From positions 62,001-126,000 of the forward strand of contig CAVTGS010000035.1 of the NCBI GenBank assembly GCA_963734295.1: 64,000 bases of DNA, written 5' to 3'. The notes beneath the pieces were generated by a model. That model saw only the letters and a program-made list of their open reading frames with translations, did no database searches and was not told the origin of the DNA. Source of the stretch: JAEUMW01 sp963734295. Lineage in GTDB: Bacteria > Pseudomonadota > Gammaproteobacteria > Burkholderiales > JAEUMW01. This document shows, piece after piece, positions 10,101-17,028 of this stretch (position 1 is the stretch's first letter; each line of letters starts with the position of its first letter). Both the position numbers and the translations under genes were made by a program.

Positions 10101-10307
10101 CTCGCCGCCATCCTGGCTTTCATGCCGCTCACCCAGTCGGTGTTCTGGGGAACGCTGGCCTACACCTTAATCGGTGGCACCTTCGCCGGGACGGTTCTGA
10201 CGCTGGTGTTCTTGCCGGCGTTGTACGCGATCTGGTTCAAGATCAGGCCGGCGGCGGGGGACGGGCAAGCCGTGCCGGCGATGCGAGCGGAACCTGTCGC
10301 GGCTTAG
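7119..10307 (+). CDS. RND efflux permease (AcrB/MdtB superfamily)
   Basis: A 1062-aa proton-driven resistance-nodulation-division pump with the usual 12 membrane segments and two large periplasmic loops. TM4 carries the proton-relay LGLLVDDAI (paired Asp). The other half ends with FAPL-like TATAPLGLIGV and ALSGILMRNTLILIGQI segments. Adjacent adaptor and TetR genes make this a standard efflux operon. One anomaly stands out: residues about 495-530, between TM6 and the helix before TM7, contain a Pro/Gly/Ser-rich stretch encoded by tandem palindromes (8616-8697) that homologues would not be expected to have. The frame is maintained. The substrate is not predictable. Confidence 0.9.
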   Translation: MSGFNLSALAVRERSVTLFLMLAIFVAGVVAFLTLGRAEDPAFTIKQMTVVTAWPGATAKEMEELVAEPLEKRMQELRWYDRTETFTRPGLAFTTVYLLDSTPPLEVPEQFYQARKKLGDEAGKLPHDVIGPLANDEYADVTFALYALKAKGEPQRHLVRDAETMRQRLLHVPGVKKVNIIGEQAERIFVEFSHDRLATLGVSPRDLFAALNGRNVMTPAGSIEAKGPQVFIRLDGAIDDLEAIRNTPVAARGRTLKLGDIAEVKRGYEDPATFLIRNNGEPALLLGVVMREGWNGLDLGKALEAEAAAINAEMPLGMSLSKVTDQSVNIRAAVDEFMVKFFAALGVVMLVGFLSMGWRAGIVVSAAVPLTLAAVFVIMAATGKDFDRITLGSLILALGLLVDDAIIAIEMMVVKMEEGYDRIRAAAYAWSHTAAPMLSGTLVTAIGFMPNGFAKSTAGEYAGDIFWIVGIALITSWIVAVVFTPYLGVKLLPEFAVPPAREEHPSRPPGGPSQSWGGPATGLSKQHAGGYEAIYATPHYERFRRLLGWVIWRKWLVAASVIGAFAVAVLGMDVVNKQFFPTSDRPEVLVEVQMPHGTSIQQTSAAAAKVEAWLAEQPEAKIVTAYVGQGAPRFYLAMAPELPDPSFAKIVVLTDDQAARETLKLRLRQAVGDGLAPEARVRVAQLVFGPYSPFPVAFRVMGPDPDKLRDIAGEVRAVMQASSQMRTVNTDWGERVPTLRFSLDQDRLQSLGLSSSDVAQQLQFLLSGIPITEVREDIRSVQVAARSAGNTRLDPARIADFSLVRAAGQRIPLSQVGAVDVRMEDPILRRRDRTPTITVRGDIAEGLQPPDVSAAVWKDLQPVIAKLPAGYRIEEGGSIEESGKANRAMAPIFPIMIALTLITIIVQVRSISAMTMVFATAPLGLIGVVPTLLLFHQPFGINALVGLIALSGILMRNTLILIGQIRTNEKDGLAPFDAVVEATVQRARPVILTALAAILAFMPLTQSVFWGTLAYTLIGGTFAGTVLTLVFLPALYAIWFKIRPAAGDGQAVPAMRAEPVAA
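8616..8697. repeat. cluster of small palindromes inserted in the RND gene
   Basis: Four consecutive hairpins are visible: GCTCGGG-N7-CCCGAGC (8616-8636), a C6/G7 stem (about 8638-8651), CCAAG-N5-CTTGG (8652-8666), and GCTTG-AG-CAAGC ending at about 8695. The block is translated in frame as low-complexity Pro/Gly/Ser linker. It looks like a REP-type palindromic element tolerated in a cytoplasmic loop. Confidence 0.55.
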
Positions 10308-10389
10308 CAGACAGAATGGGCGCGCCAGCCCCGCAGCGAATTGCCGGCGTGCCGCCACTATATTTGTAGCTCGCCGCGCTCCGGCCGGA

Positions 10390-10737
10390 TCACGCAGCCG
10401 AAGCCGAAAGCTCCCGGACCAGTCGGGCGACGACTTGCCTCAGCTGCGCCGCGGACGCTCGACCGAGGCGTGTCGCATCGGATGCCTCGATCGTCGCGAT
10501 CTTGGCGGTCCGGACGACCGAGGGGACCGGGAGGCCCGACGTGGTTTGGTTGCCTATGGCAACGTCGCCTGGCCAACCCCGGTTCTCCGCGCTGGTGATC
10601 ATCACGACCCAGAGCAGGCCGTGAAGATCTTCGAGTGCGCCCGTCGAAACCACCAATGCGGGACGGGACTGCCTCGTTGCTCGGTCCGTGTATGGAAACG
10701 GGACCTTGATGACGTCGCCCTGTCTAAAGGTCGGCAT
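10390..10737 (-). CDS. MazF/PemK-like toxin
   Basis: A 115-aa product starting at ATG 10737 (MPTFRQGDVIKVPFPYTD). The GD-V-x-VPFPYTD and RPALVVS segments are the hallmark N-terminus of PemK/MazF endoribonucleases, which cleave mRNA when not bound by antitoxin. Family length is about 110-120 aa, so it looks complete. It overlaps the upstream antitoxin gene by 14 bases, the usual type II toxin-antitoxin arrangement. Which mRNA sequence it cuts cannot be told. Confidence 0.85.
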   Translation of the reverse strand: MPTFRQGDVIKVPFPYTDRATRQSRPALVVSTGALEDLHGLLWVVMITSAENRGWPGDVAIGNQTTSGLPVPSVVRTAKIATIEASDATRLGRASAAQLRQVVARLVRELSASAA

Positions 10738-10945
10738 AGGCCCGGGTGTCCGCCTCACCGCCCCATTCTTCAAAAGTGCGGAAGGGGTCGTCCAGCTTCC
10801 TGCTGCCACGGCGGGCTTTGGTGAGGATCACTCGCTCGTCGACGATCTCATACACGATCTCGTCACCCGGCTGCAAATTCAACGCGGTGCGCACCGGTTG
10901 GGGGATCGTAGTCTGCGCCTTGGAAGTGAGCTTGCTGACGATCAT
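10724..10945 (-). CDS. AbrB/MazE-type antitoxin, copy 1
   Basis: A 73-aa product. The SpoVT/AbrB swapped-hairpin DNA-binding domain occupies about residues 1-45 (SKLTSKAQTTIPQPVR, then LQPGDEIVYEI), and an acidic C-terminal tail (DDPFRTFEEWGGEADT) probably wraps the toxin. The start is ATG 10945; the longer upstream frame runs through promoter sequence. It neutralises the overlapping MazF-like toxin and probably autoregulates through the palindrome in its promoter. A ~90% identical copy lies at 20696-20917. Confidence 0.87.
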   Translation of the reverse strand: MIVSKLTSKAQTTIPQPVRTALNLQPGDEIVYEIVDERVILTKARRGSRKLDDPFRTFEEWGGEADTRAYADL

Positions 10946-10961
10946 CTGCCTTGGGCACGGG

Positions 10962-11004
10962 TAAGGAATGTTCTTATCGTAAGGAGAATCCTTACTTACG
11001 TCAA
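10962..11004 (-). promoter_or_regulatory. autoregulated promoter of the antitoxin-toxin pair
   Basis: On the minus strand, TTGACG (10999-11004) and TACGAT (10976-10981) are spaced by 17 bases. A perfect palindrome, GTAAGGA-GAA-TCCTTAC (10979-10995), fills the spacer, and a second imperfect TAAGGAA/TTCTTA element (10962-10976) follows. This is a good candidate AbrB-family operator. Confidence 0.65.
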
Positions 11005-11029
11005 TCGCATCCCCAGCAGACGAGGGCGA

Positions 11030-11163
11030 CTGGCTGTGCCGCAACGGCAACGGTGGACGCCTTCTCGCCAACCGACCTGAGCTCGTCACCCGTCGGCCGA
11101 CCGAGTGGCTGCGGCGGGTGGAAGGCTGGAAGGGACGCCAAGGCAGCGGGGCCCGTGCCGCTT
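11030..11163 (+). pseudogene. degenerate copy of the dikinase 3' end (copy A)
   Basis: The stretch from GAGGGCGACTGGCTGTG to about GCCAAGGCAGCGGGGC matches 3900-4022 of the dikinase-like gene with small indels (D-W-C, DGNAGR and TEWLQRVEGWK codons are recognisable). It is out of frame and has no start. It abuts the toxin-antitoxin promoter on one side and a zwf fragment on the other, so it marks a recombination scar. Confidence 0.7.
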
Positions 11164-11403
11164 CGGCCTGCTATTGGACTCGATGGTCGGTGACCAGTCG
11201 CAGTTCCTGCGGTTCGATGAAGTCGAACGGGCCTGGCGGGTTGTGGATCCGGTGCTGAAAGTCTGGTCGATGGAGCGCAACTTCAGTAATACGTACAAGT
11301 CCGGCACCTGGGGCCCGCGCGGCACCTACCGCCTCTTCGACCGCGACGATCAATTTTGGCGGCATTCGCTGGAGGTCGACGGCGCCGAGCTTCAGCCGTA
11401 CTG
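11164..11403 (+). pseudogene. zwf: 3' fragment of glucose-6-phosphate dehydrogenase
   Basis: The last ~80 residues of a G6PD are preserved in frame to a stop: LLLDSMVGDQSQFLRFDEVE, then a W-x-VD-x-x-L-x-x-W segment and SGTWGP, ending in AELQPY. These match the conserved C-terminus of Zwf, which feeds the oxidative pentose phosphate pathway. The N-terminal ~400 residues, including the NADP and substrate sites, are absent, so it cannot be active. The reading frame continues backwards into the dikinase remnant, showing a fusion of two unrelated fragments. Confidence 0.72.
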
Positions 11404-11432
11404 ACCGAGAGCCAGGGCTTGCCTGACACCAA

Positions 11433-11789
11433 TCAGGTCACGACGAGAATGCCGCTCATGCGGTCGTGACCGTCGCCGCAGAAGTTGTCGCACAGGTAGT
11501 GGAAGCGTCCTTCGCGATCGGGCGTGATGCTCACCTCGAGCAGTTTTCCCGGGATCAGGTCCTTGCGAATGCCGAAGTCGGGCATGGCGAAACCGTGCGG
11601 AAAATCCACAGCCGTCAGCTCGAAGGTCACGCGCTCGCCCTTCCTTACCGTGATCTCCGCGGGAACGAACTCGAACTTTCGCGCGGTCACGGCGATGCGC
11701 TGCCCGGCCGGCTCAGCCGCCGCGCGCAGTCCGGCGGCAGCGACGAGCAGTCCCAGCGATGCAATGCCGAGAAATTGCCGGCGCCGCAC
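11433..11789 (-). CDS. exported CuA-type cupredoxin (COX2-like domain)
   Basis: A 118-aa product with an N-terminal export signal (MRRRQFLGIASLGLLVAAAG, which could be Sec or Tat). The C-terminal CDNFCGDGHDRM matches the CuA binuclear copper pattern C-x3-C-x3-H-x2-M, and His in FPHGF supplies the other ligand. It lacks the membrane helices of true cytochrome oxidase subunit II, so it is a stand-alone periplasmic copper protein, perhaps an electron carrier or copper carrier. It lies 3 bases downstream of the metallophosphoesterase gene and is almost certainly co-transcribed with it. Confidence 0.82.
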   Translation of the reverse strand: MRRRQFLGIASLGLLVAAAGLRAAAEPAGQRIAVTARKFEFVPAEITVRKGERVTFELTAVDFPHGFAMPDFGIRKDLIPGKLLEVSITPDREGRFHYLCDNFCGDGHDRMSGILVVT

Positions 11790-11792
11790 CGC

Positions 11793-12684
11793 TCAGCCTT
11801 TCGCCAGCGGCCTCTCGAAGATCTGCGGCGCTTTCGCTGACGCGTCGGCGCGCAGTTCACGCCAGCCGAGGCCCTTGTAGGGATGCGCGGGATCCCACGG
11901 CAGCTGCGTCTTCTTCTCTTTCGTTCCCACGGGCGAGAGCGGGAACATCACCGACATCGCGGCGTGATGGCCGATGTGGCCGGTTTGGTGATGGTGCTCG
12001 TTGTGGATATGGCCGTAGAACACCGACACGTTCGGGAACGGCATCAGCGCATCGATCGCCGCCTGCCCGTCGCGCGTGGACCAGTCCCATTGCGGATAAA
12101 GCGCGAAAAGCGGACGGTGGGTGAGGACGACAATGGGCTGTTCGCGCCTCTGTTTCGCCAGGTCCGCCTTCAGCCACTCGATTTGCGCCGGACCGAGAAT
12201 GGGCGCGGGATCGGAGACGTTGTCCAGAACGATGAAGTGGATGCCCTTGTGATCGAAGGTATAGCGCAGCGTCTCGCCGAAGAACTCCTGGTAGGCTTCG
12301 CCGCGATCGAGCGCGGCGTCGTGCTCGCCTGCGAAATAGCGCACCGGGACGTTCAGCCCGGTCGAGATGTCCTTGAATTCCTTCAACCGAGCCCGGCGGA
12401 GCTTCGGGTCGTCGGTGGTCTGTGACAGGTCGCCGGTAAACACCACGAAGTCGGGCCTCGGGTCGAGGGCATTTACTTGCGCGATGGCCTTCTGGAGCGA
12501 CACTTTGAAATCCGGGTTCACCGAAGCGTTGTTGTAGCCCCAGTGGATGTCGGAGAGTTGCACGAAGTAGAAGTCCTGCGTCCCGCTGCGTGCCGAGCGA
12601 GGCGCAGCCCGGAAGCGAGGAGGCAAACACCACGCCTCCCATGCCCGCGAGTTTCAGGAAATCACGCCGGTCGAATCCGTCCAT
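11793..12684 (-). CDS. Tat-exported calcineurin-like metallophosphoesterase (one frame break)
   Basis: The N-terminus from ATG 12684 is a twin-arginine signal (DRRDFLKLAGMGGVVFASS). The catalytic part reads SDIHWG (metal ligands Asp, His), FTGDLSQ, GEHD (in place of the common GNHD), LTHRP and GHIHNEHHH, the calcineurin-type dimetal site. The two parts are in different frames, with one surplus base at about 12590-12600; joined, they give about 296 aa. Followed by the CuA cupredoxin gene and divergent from the ECF sigma gene. Probable periplasmic phosphoesterase; substrate unknown. The break may be a sequencing error. Confidence 0.8.
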
Positions 12685-12745
12685 GGTGAGGCTCCTCGAG
12701 AGTGAATGGGGTGCTTGCCATGAGGAGACGCGGTGCCTTGGCCAC

Positions 12746-12817
12746 TTATTCCCGAAACAGTCGGGATCAGAGACGTGATACTTCGCACTGCGTCTCTGAC
12801 CTCGTCTACGGGAATAA
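12746..12817. repeat. 72-bp nested dyad between metallophosphatase and ECF sigma genes
   Basis: The outer arms are TTATTCCCG (12746-12754) and CGGGAATAA (12809-12817); the inner arms are CAGAGACG (12768-12775) and CGTCTCTG (12791-12798). All are symmetric about the same centre. The element could form a long imperfect hairpin. It resembles REP-like palindromic repeats and may also act as a regulatory site for either divergent gene. Confidence 0.55.
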
Positions 12818-12846
12818 ACAGTGAGCGCCATCCGTCTTTGTTGCCA

Positions 12847-13377
12847 ATGAAGAGCGAATCGCGGCTTTCCCGTTTCGAGCGCACGGTGCTGGTCCACCTC
12901 GATGCGGCCTACAGCCTCGCCCGCTGGCTGGTCGGCGAGGACGCCGGCGCCGAGGACGCGGTGCAGGACGCAAGCCTCAAGGCATTGCGCTTTTTCGACG
13001 ACTGCCAGGGGACCGCCACCCGCGCCTGGTTCATGGCGATCGTGCGCAATGCCAGTTACGACCTGCTGCGCGAACGCCGACCCCGTGCGCTGGAAGAGGA
13101 ATTCGACGATGAATTGCACGGCGCCGAGGCCGGCCGCGAATCGCCCGAAGCCTCGGTCGCCCGCGGCTCGGACGCGCGCTGGGTGCGGGAAGCCATCGCG
13201 CGCCTGCCGGTCGAATACCGCGAGGTCGTCGTGCTGCGGGAACTGGAAGAACTTTCGTACAAGGAGATCAGCGCCATCGTGAAGATTCCCATCGGCACCG
13301 TGATGTCCCGGCTCTCTCGCGGACGCGACCTTCTTGCGCACGCCCTCATCGCACAGTCACGCAGGCGACCCGCATGA
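12847..13377 (+). CDS. ECF-family RNA polymerase sigma factor
   Basis: A 176-aa sigma factor of the extracytoplasmic-function group. Region 2 contains DAAYSLARWLVG and DAEDAVQDASLKALRF-like residues for -10 recognition. Region 4 contains LPVEYREVVVLRELEELSYKEISAI and IPIGTVMSRLSRGRD for -35 recognition. The start is set at ATG 12847 because upstream codons run through the dyad repeat. Its stop overlaps the next ATG (ATGA, 13374-13377), coupling it to a zinc-finger anti-sigma factor, so activity is controlled by a membrane signal. Confidence 0.9.
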   Translation: MKSESRLSRFERTVLVHLDAAYSLARWLVGEDAGAEDAVQDASLKALRFFDDCQGTATRAWFMAIVRNASYDLLRERRPRALEEEFDDELHGAEAGRESPEASVARGSDARWVREAIARLPVEYREVVVLRELEELSYKEISAIVKIPIGTVMSRLSRGRDLLAHALIAQSRRRPA

Positions 13378-14153
13378 GCTGCGCCCGCACCCGCCAATTC
13401 CTCGACGCCTGGATCGACGATGAGCTCGACCCGACCACCGCCGACGAAATTAGGCGCCACATCGCGGCGTGCCCAGGATGCGCGGGGCTGCGCGCCGAAC
13501 GCGAAGCACTCTCTAGACGCTTGCGCAACTTCGCCCCGCGTTTCACTGCACCGCCAGCGCTGCGCGAGTCGGTTCGCGCGCAGCTTCACGCAGCGGGGTG
13601 CGATGCGGGCAAGACGATCCGACGACGCAGCGGGCCGACATGGTGGCAGGCCGCGGCAATGGGCGGCGTCGCGGCGAGCGTGGCGGTGCTCACGACCTAC
13701 TGGATGCTGCGGATCGCACCGGACGACTCGGTACGTGAACAGACAGTGAACCGGCATGTCGCCGCGCTGACCTTGGCGCGCGCCGATCCCGCGCGGCTGG
13801 TCGACGTCGCCTCTACCGACCGCCACGAGGTCAAGCCGTGGTTCGAGGGCCGCATCGATTTCTCGCCGCCCGTTCGGGATCTCGCCGCGCAGGGGTTCGT
13901 TCTCCTCGGCGGCCGCGTCGACGAAACGGCGGACGGGCGCACCGCGGCCGTGGTCTATCGGATCCGCCAACACACGGTCGAACTGTTCGTCTCGCGCGCG
14001 GCAGTCGACTCCGTCGAGGCTCCACGATCGTCGACGCTGCGTGGCTTCGGCGTCGTGACGTGGGCGGAAGGGGGACTGCGGTTCGCCGCGGTTTCGGACG
14101 TCGATCCGCGCGATCTACAACGCTTCGCCGAGGCCGTGCGGTCGCCCTCCTGA
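13374..14153 (+). CDS. membrane anti-sigma factor with ZAS zinc finger
   Basis: A 259-aa product. The N-terminal zinc-binding anti-sigma motif HIAACPGC (H-x3-C-x2-C, about residues 29-36) should hold the ECF sigma factor. A single membrane helix follows at about residues 92-110 (WWQAAAMGGVAASVAVLTTYW), then a periplasmic C-terminal domain of about 145 residues that would sense the signal. Overlap with the sigma gene implies balanced production. The signal is unknown; proximity to a periplasmic copper protein and phosphatase suggests an envelope stress, by inference only. Confidence 0.87.
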   Translation: MSCARTRQFLDAWIDDELDPTTADEIRRHIAACPGCAGLRAEREALSRRLRNFAPRFTAPPALRESVRAQLHAAGCDAGKTIRRRSGPTWWQAAAMGGVAASVAVLTTYWMLRIAPDDSVREQTVNRHVAALTLARADPARLVDVASTDRHEVKPWFEGRIDFSPPVRDLAAQGFVLLGGRVDETADGRTAAVVYRIRQHTVELFVSRAAVDSVEAPRSSTLRGFGVVTWAEGGLRFAAVSDVDPRDLQRFAEAVRSPS

Positions 14154-14310
14154 GTGCTGGAGAACTCCAGTAGCATGGCCGGCTGAACATCGCGCCGACA
14201 CGGTGCGGGACCGCGCTGCTCCTGTCATCCAGACGTTGCTCGATTCGATCTCGATCGCCTTGATCAGCCTGTCGGGAGAGAGCGTCGACCAGCAGGTCGG
14301 CTTTCTTTCG

Positions 14311-14800
14311 GAAGCAGTGTCCGCGAGCGATGGCATCGCGGCGGGGCGCATTGCTCTCGACAGCGAGACCGCTGCCCGATGGGCCTCCGAGGGAGACGGC
14401 GCGGTGGTGGCGCGTCGACTCGGCGCTGCCGCATCGCAGGCCGTGAGCTCGCGGAGGGCGACTGGCTGTGCCTCGACGGCAACGCGGGGCGGGTGCTGGC
14501 CGGAGACCCGAGCTCGTCGACGCGCCGACCGACCGAGTGGCTCGAGCGGGTGGAAGGCTGGAAGGGAAGCCGGGGCAGAGTCGTCAGTGCCGCCGCCGCT
14601 GACGAATTCGCGTAGGATGAGGTCAGCGGGCTCGCTCGACGCTGGCCGCTCCCGCGCGCGGCACGCCTACAGTGCCGCTATCGGAGCGGTCGAGCAGTAG
14701 GGTACGGACATCATCCGTCGTAACCGGGACTCGCACCGGACAGGCGACGCCTGAAGAGGTCGGCTTACGTTCGTGGACGACCGGCATCGGCCAGGAGCCG
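14311..14800 (+). pseudogene. degenerate copy of the dikinase 3' end and its downstream flank (copy B)
   Basis: The codons for GIAAGRIALDS-TAARWASEG, then (in another frame) GRELAEGDWLCLDGNAGRVLAGD and TEWLERVEGWKG, correspond to the dikinase-like gene from about 3605 to its stop at 4056. An internal deletion removes the phospho-His segment. Homology continues past the stop (14616-14800 against 4057-4210, with shared TATCGGAGCGGTCGAG and CTGAAGAGGTC), so flanking non-coding DNA was copied too. Non-functional. Confidence 0.75.
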
Positions 14801-15339
14801 TCAGTGACTGAGCGAAAAACCGCATTGCTGAGCGTCCGGTATCGGCTCCGTCGGTGACATTCGGGATGGTTGGGAGGGTGATAGAGCTCGGCGGTAACTG
14901 GTGGTTCAGGATTCAGGCGTCTGACTACAAAGTCGATCAGCGCATCGCCTGGTGGGCACCACGGAAAAGCAGCCCGCGTCGGCCGTCAGGGGCGGCTCGT
15001 TGCCTGCGGCGATCAGCCCAACCCTCTGCAGCCAATCGTGTTGCCCGAGGCGGTGATCGGAGGGCGATCCTGGCATTTCTCGGGGGCGCTCAACACGAAA
15101 ATCCCCCACTGACCAACGGTTGACGGCGAAGAGACAATTCCGGAAGTGCCGTTGGAATTCCTATCCCTCGGTAACCGGCCAATGCTCGGCGCGCGAGCTC
15201 TGATGGCGGATGAGCGCGCATGACGGACGTCGGCCAAGCTGGCTGGTGTGTTCGGGCCGTCGAATCCGGGGCCGCACTTAACGACCGCCGTGCGGCCGCG
15301 TGAGCGCAGCGATCCCGCTTGGATCAAGGGAGGAAACAG
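14801..15339. other. intergenic region without convincing gene
   Basis: No frame has both a ribosome site and credible composition. The segment 15020-15120 is compositionally like the edge of a mobile element, but I could not pair inverted repeats. Short frames at 14854-15123 and 14672-14857 were rejected for lack of start signals. Confidence 0.4.
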
Positions 15340-15732
15340 ATGACAGGCAAGCTGGATTGGAAGTGGATCGGCATCGGCGTTGTGGTGATGGTCGTGCTCA
15401 ATCTGATCGCCGGCCTGATTCTGGGTGTCTTCCTTGGGCCGCAGATGCAAGAGGCGGCGAGCCCGGAGGACATCCGATTGAGCAGTGGCCAAGCCGTGCT
15501 CGCGGCCGTGCTCAACTTTCTGGCGTTTGCGATCGGGGGCTTCATCGTCGGCCTCAAATCGGTGGGACGCACCATCCTGGAACCGGGTATCTCCGCGGCG
15601 ATCGCCGTGGTGATCGCGCTCCTGATCTCGGGCAACTTCACGCTGACCAATATCCTCGCGGGCGGCCTTGTGCCGTTCTTCGCCGGCGTGCTCGGCGGCT
15701 GGCTCGGCGAGCGCCGGCAGGGCGCCGTCTGA
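15340..15732 (+). CDS. small integral membrane protein, four predicted helices
   Basis: A 130-aa product preceded by an excellent ribosome site (AAGGGAGGAAACAG before ATG 15340, chosen over the upstream ATG 15319). Four hydrophobic segments are visible at about residues 7-30, 48-70, 77-97 and 100-122, with Gly-rich packing (GGFIVG, LAGGLVPFFAGVLGGWLG). No catalytic motif or known family can be named with confidence; it resembles small uncharacterised membrane proteins of about 120-140 aa. It stands alone between remnants, and its function is unknown. Confidence 0.75.
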   Translation: MTGKLDWKWIGIGVVVMVVLNLIAGLILGVFLGPQMQEAASPEDIRLSSGQAVLAAVLNFLAFAIGGFIVGLKSVGRTILEPGISAAIAVVIALLISGNFTLTNILAGGLVPFFAGVLGGWLGERRQGAV

Positions 15733-15846
15733 TCAGCGCCACGGCCCTCGGCCGCAGCCGGGCATCGGCGACGGCGCCCCGAGGGCCAGTGCGCTCGTCT
15801 GGCCGCAGCAATCGTCTGCTCGGATGCGCCCACGCGGAGACTTGAC

Positions 15847-16110
15847 CGCTCGGGAAATCGACTGCTCAAGGACGCGTTTCGGGCGATCAACGACTTCCGC
15901 GCCCACGTCCGGGCGGATCGACGAAGTTGGATACCGCCGGTCTCGTAGTCCGCGATCTGCTGCCGCAACTGCAGTCCGGTGATGTGGTGGAAGGCGGCGC
16001 GCAGGCGATCCTGGACGTCGAGGCTGAGGTGCCTGGCCTCGCTCAAGGCGTCGAGGCGGGCAAGCGTGCCGGTCGCGGCAATGCCGGCTCGCAGGGGCGA
16101 GCAGACGCCC
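15847..16110. pseudogene. DUF294_C (nucleotidyltransferase substrate-binding) remnant with an inverted end
   Basis: On the minus strand (about 16110 to 15915), GIAATGTLARLDALSE, then RAAFHHITGLQLRQQIADYETG and, after a frame slip, SNFVDPP match the C-terminal domain of CBS/DUF294 signalling proteins. The expected last helix, RLLKDAFRAINDFRAHVRAD, is found on the opposite (+) strand at about 15865-15920. The 3' tip of the gene has therefore been inverted. The N-terminal CBS and nucleotidyltransferase parts are missing. Confidence 0.6.
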
Positions 16111-16420
16111 TGAGCGGCGGTTACGCAAGCAGGCACCTGCGTTCGTCGGTCTTCGCCGTTTGCGACGCTATATATGCGCAAAGGCTATCCACTTAGCTCC
16201 CCTTACCCAAAATATAGTGGTGAGCTCAGGGCGCCTCCGCAGGTGGCGGCGAGATTCTAGCGTGCAGCGCATCGGATCGCGGGGAGCGACGGCCGCGCTC
16301 GACCGAAGCGCGCTGGATTCACGCACATAATTGGCACCGAGCACTCTTCAGAGTGTTTTCTTCCCCTACCCCAAGCGGTCCCCTGACGTTACCGGCGGAC
16401 CGGAACATTGGAGACACCCG
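16111..16420. other. intergenic region
   Basis: No gene is seen. The only notable element is an AT-rich patch (GCTATATATGC around 16168) that could contain a promoter. The ribosome site of the next gene (TTGGAG) is at the right edge. Confidence 0.4.
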
Positions 16421-16853
16421 ATGACCTTGTTGCGTACCCTGTTCTTCGCCGCCCTGGCCCTGGCTCTATTCCCGGTCCAGGCGCGGAACAACATCGAAGA
16501 GAACGCGTCGATCATGCGCGCCGTCCAAACCACGGACGCCAAGACGCTGATCGCGCAGAACCTCAAGCTGACCGTCGCTACGAGCGAAGCGCGCGAAGAT
16601 CGACGATCGTCTCGATGCCGTACTGCTCGACTACAAGCTGAGCTGCGAGCAGCTCTGCGACGAGAAGGCCGGGCAGCTCATCAACGAATGGATGGGAGCG
16701 CGACACGATCTTGACGAGCTGCGCCAACAGTACGTTCCCGAGTTCGGCGCCGTGATTCCCGCCACGAAGGTGCTGCGGCTCTATCAGCTCGAAGGGCTGC
16801 GCGAAGCCGTGATCAGGGTCGACCGCTTCAAGAAGGTTCCTCTTGCGAAGTGA
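16421..16853 (+). CDS. secreted hypothetical protein (one frame break)
   Basis: ATG 16421 is preceded by GGAG. It starts a signal peptide (MTLLRTLFFAALALALFPVQA) and a helix with IMRAVQTTDAKTLIAQNLKLT. After one surplus base near 16591 the frame continues as AKIDDRLDAVLLDYKLSCEQLC to a natural end at VPLAK (16853), for about 143 aa in total. The charged helical pattern and the ending (PATKVLRLYQLEGLREAVIRVD) look like periplasmic helical proteins found in many proteobacteria, with no assigned function. The break may be a sequence error. Confidence 0.62.
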
Positions 16854-17028
16854 CCGCCTTGGGGACCGCGTCGCGATCGATGATCGTGCTTGCCGAAACG
16901 CAGATGTCACTCTAGGCCGCGCCGATCCGGTGACAATCGTCCTGATGGCCTAGGCCTAGGCCGAATGGCGATGAGATCAATCTCGTGGAGTCGATCGAGA
17001 GAACCTGCGCGATGTACCGCCGCTCTTC

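Noticed and set aside
15000..15125. possible edge of an IS21-like element
   Set aside because: Composition suggested it, but no inverted repeats or transposase codons could be matched.
16325..16350. TGGCAC as a possible sigma-54 promoter before the secreted protein
   Set aside because: The -12 GC dinucleotide is not at the required 10-base spacing from GG.
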